DNA of 5,955 bases from Flavobacterium psychrophilum. Lineage in GTDB: Bacteria > Bacteroidota > Bacteroidia > Flavobacteriales > Flavobacteriaceae. The stretch covers positions 1-5,955 of the forward strand of contig CAMBZB010000062.1 of assembly GCA_945872245.1 (NCBI GenBank), given 5' to 3'. Both the position numbers and the translations under genes were made by a program. Below are positions 1-5,955 of the stretch, one piece after another (position 1 is the stretch's first letter; each line of letters starts with the position of its first letter). The notes under the pieces are model-generated. The model saw only the letters and a program-made list of their open reading frames with translations, was not told the origin of the DNA and ran no database searches.

Positions 1-1395
1 ATTTGAATTGGTATTGATTTCATCTTGAGAAATAATAAATCGTTCTGGATGTAGTGTAGCTGTGGTATTATTAAGTGGAATTTTTACCGCAATGTCATAC
101 TCATTTTTTCGCAACCTTCTTGCGTCGTTCCAAGGCATAAAGGTTCCAAATCCTGTTACGTATCTTTCTTCAATAATTTCTCTTAACAAGGCTCTTGTAC
201 TATCAATATTATTAAGATTTTCCATTCCTCCATTGGCAAAATCCGCAGCAACATAAGCAGTATAAAGTTTTACATCGGCGGTGGCTCTTTTATCAAAAGA
301 ATCGGCTGAGGCCAAGAAGGTACGCACTTTATTAAGTTGGAGTAATCCTTCTGCAAAAGTTACGGTTCTTGCTCCTGTTTCCGCTAATATTAATAAATTT
401 TCCTGGTACGTTACCAAATCCATGGGTTTCAATTCTCCATTGATAATTGTTGTAGTGTTCGTTCCTGTTATCGATCCTGCATTTAGGTGATTTCTTCTAG
501 CTTGCTCATTTGTTTTAGTATTTCTCCTGGAAATAGTAGGGAAACTGGTTTGAGTATCTAATAAATTTCTGCAAAAAGTATTGTTAACTGTCAAATAGCC
601 TTTTCTAGTTCCTGCCATAAACCGATACAATAAATTTTCTGTTCCTGTTGCCGCAGTTACTAGTGGTGTAAATTTCATAGTGCCTGCATAATCCGAAATA
701 CCATTTAAAGCATTGACACGTGCTGCAGTATATTGTCTCGTTTGCAAATAATAGCGCGCTTTTAAGGTGTACGCTGTTTTCAGCCATTTGTCTTTGTTTC
801 CAGCAAAAAATATGTCCTCAGCAAGTGTAGATTTTGTAGTTGGGTCACTAAGAAGTACTATTGCTTCATCTAATTTAATTTGTAAAGCACTGTAAACATC
901 GGATTGCTTGTCAAATACTGGATCGCTTATAGCAGGATTTACTGCCTCAGAATAGGGAATATCTCCCCATATTGAAGTTGCGGTTCCTACAGCATTTGCC
1001 TCAAGCACTTTGCAGATACCAGTAATTAATTGTCCTTCGGTATCCATCCCATTTATAGCATAATATTTATTGATTTCGCTAAACTGTTTTAACATCCCAT
1101 TATACAAATAGCTCCAAGCGCTGGTTGATTCTTGCGATGAAATATCATAATTGTATATTCCGAGATACAATGAAATTTCTCCTCTATATTGGCCGGTCCA
1201 CATTCCAGCAATTCTTTGCAAATGACTCTGATTTATTGCTATATCTGCCAACATAGTTCCTTTAATCAATAGAGAAGGAGGAATAACTTCATCGGTAGTG
1301 ATGTTATTATGATTATAGTTTAAGTCTTCGAACGAACTATCGCATGAAAACAATAAAAATACTATTAAAATTCCCGAAATTAATTTAGATTTCAT
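1..1395 (-). CDS. SusD/RagB-family nutrient-binding outer-membrane lipoprotein (3' end beyond the window)
   Basis: This is the surface lipoprotein partner of the SusC-type transporter just upstream, expected to bind the substrate and act as a lid on the barrel. I translated the open frame by hand from the ATG at 1395-1393. It stays open for 465 codons to base 1, so the stop lies outside the window. Residues 1-17 are a lipoprotein signal peptide ending in L-L-F-S, with the lipidated Cys at 18, followed by D-S-S-F-E-D, an acidic stretch compatible with surface export. Family hallmarks include DLNYNHNN near 24-31, WGDIPYSEA at 143-151, a KWLKTAYTLKARYYL-type TPR helix at 203-217, YQENLLILAE at 330-339, an ERYV...WNDARRLR block at 411-429 and PERFIISQDEIN at 450-461. 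The last motif normally sits near the C-terminus, so only some 10-30 residues are probably missing. The N-terminal pattern suggests the SusD-like_2 type subgroup; that assignment is from memory. The substrate cannot be read from the sequence. Confidence 0.95.
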   Translation of the reverse strand, partial: MKSKLISGILIVFLLFSCDSSFEDLNYNHNNITTDEVIPPSLLIKGTMLADIAINQSHLQRIAGMWTGQYRGEISLYLGIYNYDISSQESTSAWSYLYNGMLKQFSEINKYYAINGMDTEGQLITGICKVLEANAVGTATSIWGDIPYSEAVNPAISDPVFDKQSDVYSALQIKLDEAIVLLSDPTTKSTLAEDIFFAGNKDKWLKTAYTLKARYYLQTRQYTAARVNALNGISDYAGTMKFTPLVTAATGTENLLYRFMAGTRKGYLTVNNTFCRNLLDTQTSFPTISRRNTKTNEQARRNHLNAGSITGTNTTTIINGELKPMDLVTYQENLLILAETGARTVTFAEGLLQLNKVRTFLASADSFDKRATADVKLYTAYVAADFANGGMENLNNIDSTRALLREIIEERYVTGFGTFMPWNDARRLRKNEYDIAVKIPLNNTTATLHPERFIISQDEINTNSN

Positions 1396-1401
1396 AACTC
1401 T
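1396..1401 (-). other. 6-bp junction between the transporter and lipoprotein genes
   Basis: On the minus strand the transporter stop TAA is followed by AGAGTT and then the lipoprotein ATG. The gap is too short for a promoter or terminator, so the two genes must share a transcript, and translation is probably coupled. AGAG resembles a Shine-Dalgarno core, but it is only two bases from the ATG. Members of the Bacteroidota generally rely little on such motifs. Confidence 0.8.
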
Positions 1402-4400
1402 TTAATATTTAATTTGTAATGTGAATAAAAATGTTTTTGAAGCAGGATTTGTAAAATAGTCGATTCCAAAACCATTACCAACACCCGTTTGATTGGTTTG
1501 TGGATCTATTCCTAATATATCAGTCCAAATTGCCAAATTACGCCCTGTGAGCGTAAAAGTCATAGATGCCAATTTTGTTTTCTTTTTGAATCCTTTAGAA
1601 TTTAATGTGTAACCAAAAGTTAATTCGCTTAATCGCGTCCAAGAAGCATTATTATTTACAGCAAATTCATTGATAACTGAGGCGCCAATTCCACCACCTA
1701 TAGTTGTATAATAAGCTTCATTTAATAAAACTGGTCCAGCTCCAAAATCTCTAATGTTTCCACGAACGGGAACTCCCGCAAGATGAAGAACTCCCGCACG
1801 GTCTCTGATATCTGTTGATGGAATAACTTCATTACCAACCTCAGCAGAAGTACCAAAACTTCCCAAAATAAAACGAGTACGTTCCGCAAAATCTCCTCCT
1901 TGAGATGTTTCAAACATAATATTTGCAAAAAACCCTTTATAGTCAGCTTTAAAACCAAACGCTCCACGCCAATCTGGATTTGGATCACCTATTACCCCTT
2001 GTTCTGTATCTAATTGAGGGAATCCGTTAGTATCTAAATTAAAAGTTCCGTCAGTATTTCGTAACGCTCGTGTTCCCCAAAGAGTTCCTAATTGGTGCCC
2101 AATTACTGCTCTAGAGCTAATCGCTTCACTGGTCAATGCAAGGGAAGTTGCTCCTTGAATATCAGTTACTTCATTTCTGTTGTTATTAAAATTACCATAA
2201 ATGGAAGCATTTAGACCTTTTTTAGATTTTAATAATTGCAAGTCAAAATCAAATTCTAAACCTTTATTTTTTAAAGCCCCACCATTTCCATAAATATAAT
2301 TAGCCCCTGAACTTGGTGTTAATGGAATGTCAAGTAATACATTCACTATCGTATTGTAATAATAGGTACCACTTAAAGTCAAACGGTTATTGAAGAATTT
2401 TAAATCGGCACCCAACTCGTATTCTGTTTTGATTTCAGGTTTTAAATTTCTATTTCCCAAATTACTATTGTAACTAAAACCACCCCCAAAAAGGAATAAA
2501 TTTAAAGGATCATCATAATCTGAATAAATTGGAGTTTGATACGTTGTTTGAAATTCATGTGGATTTGGTTTTACACCAACTTGTCCTACACCCGTTCTAA
2601 TTTTTCCAGAACTTAGTATTTTACTATTTTCAAAAATTTTCAAATCAGAAAACACCCAAGACGCATCAATCGAAGGATATATAAACGACCCTATCATACT
2701 CGATGCTTTTTCCAATGCAACTGAAGTATTTATAAAAAGTTGTTTTTTGTAATCAAAAGAAGACGTAACATAGGTTCTATAGGAGGCAATTTTTCGAGTT
2801 AAATTAACTGTAGGATCCAATTGCGAAACATTAGCAAAAGTTTGAGCCATACTATTTATCAGAAAATTAGTCCCCTCATTGTATACGCTTTTTCTATCTC
2901 GGTCATTAAAATTATAACCCAAAATAAAGTTTCCATTTATATTGTTTGACAAAGCAAATGTCTTCGTTTGGGCAATAACATCTAAATTCAATATTTTATT
3001 ATTAATGTTGTCCAATCGGAAGGAACCTGCAGTAAAACTAGCTGAATTTACAGGAGAAAAATAACGTCTTTCGTCATTATAAGTATCATAGCTACCTCTG
3101 AATTTCATTGATAACCATTGACTTGCTTTATAATTCAAATCGGTAGAAAAAATAAATCTATCTACTTCATTAGGCGCTTTTTGTTTGTATAATGTCCATA
3201 ATGGATTATTATATCCAGGATTCGAACTCTCTCCAATCGAGTTTCTGTACGAACGTTGTCTTTTTGGAAATAACTGACCTGTAGCACTATAGTAATCACC
3301 CGTATATTGTGAAATATCAAAATCGGGGGCGCCACGTAACAATCCTAATAATAGCCCAGCTATACTTGAATTTTGTTGAATTCTGTTGGATTCGGTATGT
3401 GCATAATCCAACTTGGTAGTGATGCTCATTTTTGGATTAAAAATATATTTCCCGTTGAAACCAATATTTGTCTTTTGGTAATCACTTTCATTAATAAATC
3501 CTTTTTGATTTATATTACCAAAACTAACACGGTAGTTCCCATCTTCATTTGCATTTCCAAAGCTTATATTATTTTTAACCGAAGTTGCGTCTTGGAATAC
3601 TTTGTCTTGATTTTCTTTTATATAAGTGTTTTTAGAATTTTTGGTTTTTATCATAAAATATTCTTTTCCGTCTTCCCCTACAAAATACCCTCTTTCAGCT
3701 TTGGTAAAATAGTCATCTTCTGCACCCGATCTTGTAGCAATTTTATCACCCCAAGAATTTACTGAAGTCAAGTCAAAAACACCTCCCGTACCTTGCCCAT
3801 AATTAGATTGTAAAGGGTGTAATTGTGCTATTTTGTCAAATGAAACCGTAGATTTAAATTCTACATTAATTTTTCCTGTTTTTTTCCCTTTTTTTGTGGT
3901 AATTACCAAAACACCATTAGCGGCTTCAGAACCCCAAACAGCTGCTGCCGATGCCCCTTTGAGAACTGTAATCGATTCAATATCATCTTCATTAATATCA
4001 TTCAATCTTGATTGTTGAGATGTTCCTGCAACATTACTACTATTGCCATATAAATTGTCATTACTTATGGGTACGCCGTCCAATATAACCAATGGTTGTG
4101 TATTTCCATTAATGGTATTTGCCCCTCTAATTTGTATGTTTGAACCCGCACCAGGATCACCATTTGCTCTAGCAATTCTGACCCCAGAAGCTTTTCCTTG
4201 TAAAGAATTTATCACGCTTGTTTCCCCCGAATTTGCTAATTGATCCGCTGTGACTTTAGTATAAGTGGATCCTAATGTTCTTTTATTAACTTCCAATCCT
4301 AATGAATTGACAACGACTTCGTTTAACGCTTGCGCACTTTCTTCTAGAACAATATTTAGTTTTATTTTATCCTTAACGGCAATTTCTTGAGGAGCAAATC

Positions 4401-4626
4401 CTATAAAATTTACGATAATTATCGCCTCATCATTAGCAACTTTCAAACTGAAAGCGCCATTAAAATCCGTGGTAGCTCCATTTTTTGTTCCCTTTTCTAG
4501 AATTGATGCTCCAGGCAAAGGACCAACACGATCGTTGACCGTTCCTGTTATTGTTTTTTGTTGTGCTATCGAAATGCCACAAAAAATTAGTGTTAAGCAC
4601 AATGTTAAGATTAATTTTTTACTCAT
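1402..4626 (-). CDS. SusC/RagA-family TonB-linked outer-membrane transporter
   Basis: This 1074-residue protein is a TonB-dependent outer-membrane barrel that imports oligomeric nutrients using energy passed from TonB/ExbBD. Residues 1-21 form a Sec signal peptide, with likely cleavage in SIA-QQ. A carboxypeptidase-regulatory-like beta-sandwich follows at about 24-98, with GTVND, PLPGASI, KGT and TTDFNGAF. A TonB-box-like ALNEVVV lies at 100-106. The plug spans about 113-245, with IQIRGANTINGN (164-175), LVILDGVPI (179-187) and the SusC plug signature around 214-247, containing VLKGASAAAVWGSEAANG. The rest is the large barrel, ending in an aromatic residue (IKY), as is usual for outer-membrane barrels. 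Length is normal for the family and the frame is intact. No STN domain precedes the regulatory-like domain, so this is not an obvious sigma/anti-sigma signalling receptor. The ATG at 4626 is chosen because it gives a well-formed signal peptide directly after an A-tract leader. Substrate is unknown; the peptidase neighbour hints at peptides. Confidence 0.97.
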   Translation of the reverse strand: MSKKLILTLCLTLIFCGISIAQQKTITGTVNDRVGPLPGASILEKGTKNGATTDFNGAFSLKVANDEAIIIVNFIGFAPQEIAVKDKIKLNIVLEESAQALNEVVVNSLGLEVNKRTLGSTYTKVTADQLANSGETSVINSLQGKASGVRIARANGDPGAGSNIQIRGANTINGNTQPLVILDGVPISNDNLYGNSSNVAGTSQQSRLNDINEDDIESITVLKGASAAAVWGSEAANGVLVITTKKGKKTGKINVEFKSTVSFDKIAQLHPLQSNYGQGTGGVFDLTSVNSWGDKIATRSGAEDDYFTKAERGYFVGEDGKEYFMIKTKNSKNTYIKENQDKVFQDATSVKNNISFGNANEDGNYRVSFGNINQKGFINESDYQKTNIGFNGKYIFNPKMSITTKLDYAHTESNRIQQNSSIAGLLLGLLRGAPDFDISQYTGDYYSATGQLFPKRQRSYRNSIGESSNPGYNNPLWTLYKQKAPNEVDRFIFSTDLNYKASQWLSMKFRGSYDTYNDERRYFSPVNSASFTAGSFRLDNINNKILNLDVIAQTKTFALSNNINGNFILGYNFNDRDRKSVYNEGTNFLINSMAQTFANVSQLDPTVNLTRKIASYRTYVTSSFDYKKQLFINTSVALEKASSMIGSFIYPSIDASWVFSDLKIFENSKILSSGKIRTGVGQVGVKPNPHEFQTTYQTPIYSDYDDPLNLFLFGGGFSYNSNLGNRNLKPEIKTEYELGADLKFFNNRLTLSGTYYYNTIVNVLLDIPLTPSSGANYIYGNGGALKNKGLEFDFDLQLLKSKKGLNASIYGNFNNNRNEVTDIQGATSLALTSEAISSRAVIGHQLGTLWGTRALRNTDGTFNLDTNGFPQLDTEQGVIGDPNPDWRGAFGFKADYKGFFANIMFETSQGGDFAERTRFILGSFGTSAEVGNEVIPSTDIRDRAGVLHLAGVPVRGNIRDFGAGPVLLNEAYYTTIGGGIGASVINEFAVNNNASWTRLSELTFGYTLNSKGFKKKTKLASMTFTLTGRNLAIWTDILGIDPQTNQTGVGNGFGIDYFTNPASKTFLFTLQIKY

Positions 4627-4671
4627 TTTTTTTTAATTTGGGGTTAATAATTTATGGTAGGTTATTTTTAT
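4627..4671 (-). promoter_or_regulatory. 45-bp A-rich leader between the carboxypeptidase and the transporter
   Basis: This spacer separates the peptidase stop from the transporter ATG. On the minus strand it ends in eight consecutive A residues immediately before the ATG, typical of the A-rich initiation regions in Bacteroidota, and it has no Shine-Dalgarno motif. It contains a CCCC at 4640-4643 (read on the minus strand) and one of two ACCATAAA copies (4651-4658); the other (4671-4678) overlaps the peptidase stop codon. I see no strong hairpin followed by a T-tract and no convincing match to the TAnnTTTG type of promoter. Read-through from the peptidase gene is therefore likely, but an internal promoter cannot be excluded. 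Confidence 0.45.
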
Positions 4672-5919
4672 TTATGGTTTAATTATATAGACTAAAATTT
4701 TCATCATTTCCTTTGCAGAAACTTGACCTCTAATTACAATGTCTTCTTTAGGAGTCGCATCACCAATTTCGTAGGTAACGCCAACGGCATTGTGGCCATA
4801 TAAAAACCACCCTTTAGAAACAGGTTCTTGACTGTTCCCTGAAGATTCATTTACTTTATAACCAGGAATATTTCGTTCTAATCCGGCAAACCAATAATCA
4901 ATGAAATTGGGCATTGAAGTGTTCTCTCTTTTTTTATTGGTATAAAAAACATCTTTAGTAGTGGAATGAAAATCCAAACCTAAAATAATATCGCCTTCAT
5001 CATCTTCTGAAGCGGTATTAATGAATTTTACAATTTGCTTTATTTCAGGTTGGTTGTAAACGGACCAATCTCTGTTTAAATCAATTCCGCCATAATTATG
5101 TCGCCAATGCCCAAGGTCAACACCATCAGGATTCGCTATTGGAAAAGCAATAATACGATAGGTTTTTAAAAAAACATCCGACAATTCTGAATCGTCTAGA
5201 ATAGTTTCTAAAAAACTTTGAAAAGCATAATATCCCGTGGTTTCTGGTGGATGCTGGCGCGTGAGTAAAACAATAATTTTTTTATTTTTTTTGTCTCCTT
5301 TATAAATATCTAATACAGGAATATTTTTACCAAGTACCGAATTTCCTGCACTTTTAACAGTTACATATTCTTTGCCCGCAACAACATTGGTATACCAATT
5401 TTTCACATCTGTTGATGATTGGATTTCTTGAGCAGCTACCAAAATAGGTTCCTTACTTAAATTCAGTTTAATGGTTACAATACTATCTTTTTTATAGATG
5501 GAATTAGGGTCAATAGCAGTCCAATTATTATTTATTTTCAGTTTTGGAATATACCGATGTTTGTAGCCCTTAGGATATTGAAAAGTAAAATAAAAAGGTT
5601 TTGGAGAACTAGACCAAGTGCTAAAAGCATAATAACCACTATTATTTATTGGTGAATTTTCGGGTCTAATTATTACAGTTGCAGTACTGTCATTTTCAAG
5701 TTTTATATCACTTAATCTCGCGCCATCAAATTCATTACTTGCAAAAACACCTGCTTTTTCTAGTTCATAGGTTTTTTTAAGTTGTAATTCTACAGGTCTT
5801 GTTTTAGTATTTACTGGAGAATTGAATGAAACCGATTGCTGAGCGTAAACACATTTAGTTAAAACAAAAAAAAGGGTTATCAAAACAATACGGATTTGAA
5901 AATTGCAATTTTTTTTCAT
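4672..5919 (-). CDS. Secreted M14-family zinc carboxypeptidase
   Basis: This is a predicted exported metallo-carboxypeptidase that removes C-terminal residues, or cleaves a related amide bond, using one zinc ion. It has 415 residues counted from the ATG at 5919-5917. The in-frame codon before it (5922-5920) is TTG, and the ATG gives a cleaner signal peptide. Residues 1-26 are a Sec signal peptide (cleavage in VYA-QQ). About 30-165 look like an all-beta N-terminal domain, with FYFTFQYPKGYKH near 109-121. The M14 catalytic domain follows from about 180. All key residues are visible: zinc ligands H223 and E226 in RQHPPET, H318 in LDFHS, substrate-binding R273 and the N282-R283 pair in LNRDW, NPDG at 263-266, and catalytic E384 in TYEIGD. 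The beta domain plus HPxET, NPDG and LNR motifs resemble cytosolic-carboxypeptidase-like M14 enzymes (M14D), here with a signal peptide. No type IX secretion tail is seen, so periplasmic residence is likely. The family is secure; substrate and subfamily are inference. Confidence 0.93.
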   Translation of the reverse strand: MKKNCNFQIRIVLITLFFVLTKCVYAQQSVSFNSPVNTKTRPVELQLKKTYELEKAGVFASNEFDGARLSDIKLENDSTATVIIRPENSPINNSGYYAFSTWSSSPKPFYFTFQYPKGYKHRYIPKLKINNNWTAIDPNSIYKKDSIVTIKLNLSKEPILVAAQEIQSSTDVKNWYTNVVAGKEYVTVKSAGNSVLGKNIPVLDIYKGDKKNKKIIVLLTRQHPPETTGYYAFQSFLETILDDSELSDVFLKTYRIIAFPIANPDGVDLGHWRHNYGGIDLNRDWSVYNQPEIKQIVKFINTASEDDEGDIILGLDFHSTTKDVFYTNKKRENTSMPNFIDYWFAGLERNIPGYKVNESSGNSQEPVSKGWFLYGHNAVGVTYEIGDATPKEDIVIRGQVSAKEMMKILVYIIKP

Positions 5920-5955
5920 CAAAGTTTTATTTTTGGATAGATAGAAATAAAAAAA
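5920..5955 (-). promoter_or_regulatory. A/T-rich leader upstream of the carboxypeptidase (cut by the window edge)
   Basis: Only 36 bases upstream of the chosen ATG are present. They are A/T-rich and contain an AAAAATAAAA run close to the start, as expected for a Bacteroidota initiation region, with no Shine-Dalgarno motif. No promoter can be assigned with confidence, and any promoter, regulator or further upstream operon gene lies beyond the right edge. Confidence 0.3.

Noticed and set aside
62..490. Plus-strand open frames at 62-256 and 281-490
   Set aside because: They lie antisense to the SusD-type gene, whose minus-strand translation carries family motifs throughout; the plus-strand products have no recognisable motifs.
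605..787. Minus-strand 60-codon open frame
   Set aside because: It is a different reading frame inside the SusD-type gene, overlapping its conserved TPR-helix segment, and has no independent support.
1..1395. Possible frameshift or pseudogene in the SusD-type gene
   Set aside because: Codon-by-codon translation from 1395 to 1 shows no internal stop and motifs in the expected order. The missing stop is due only to the window edge.
1722..1988. Minus-strand 88-codon open frame
   Set aside because: It is an alternative frame within the transporter's barrel-coding region; the composition looks like an out-of-frame shadow.
3373..4243. Plus-strand open frames at 3373-3765, 3833-4018 and 4043-4243
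   Set aside because: All are antisense to the plug and barrel region of the transporter, which is continuous and well conserved on the minus strand. Their hydrophobic look comes from the complement of AT-rich codons.
4627..4671. Rho-independent terminator between the peptidase and transporter genes
   Set aside because: Only a weak AATAA/TTATT pairing with a long loop can be drawn; there is no GC-rich stem followed by a T-run on the minus strand.
4672..5919. Lipoprotein reading of the carboxypeptidase N-terminus (Cys at residue 23)
   Set aside because: The residues before Cys23 are L-T-K, and Lys at -1 does not fit a lipobox. The VYA-QQ site fits ordinary signal peptidase I cleavage better.

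Overview
The window looks like part of the chromosome of a member of the Bacteroidota, most likely Flavobacteriaceae (Flavobacterium-like). The reasons are the AT-rich DNA (roughly one third G+C by eye), an adjacent SusC/SusD pair, A-rich leaders without a clear Shine-Dalgarno motif, and Lys/Asn/Ile-rich proteins. Genus level is inference.

All recognisable genes lie on the minus strand, so transcription runs from high to low coordinates. In order of transcription they are: (1) a secreted M14-family zinc carboxypeptidase (5919 to 4672); (2) a complete SusC/RagA-type TonB-dependent outer-membrane transporter (4626 to 1402); (3) a SusD/RagB-type surface lipoprotein (from 1395, running off the left edge at base 1). 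Gaps are 45 bp and 6 bp, there is no recognisable terminator between genes, and one operon is the simplest reading. The window is almost wholly coding, with no gene-free stretch over 300 bp. I see no tRNA, rRNA, CRISPR array, insertion sequence or origin.

Working model: SusC and SusD form a lidded outer-membrane importer, with the lipoprotein closing over the TonB-dependent barrel. The exported carboxypeptidase would trim peptides or peptide-like conjugates. No glycoside hydrolase, sulfatase or polysaccharide lyase is visible, so a peptide uptake locus of the RagAB kind is at least as likely as a glycan locus. Genes outside the window could change this.

The locus is of a well-known kind, and I found no evidence for a previously undescribed system. 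The most useful details are the pairing of peptidase and SusCD, a possible basic specificity residue in the carboxypeptidase, and a start-codon correction (ATG at 5919 rather than the in-frame TTG just before it).
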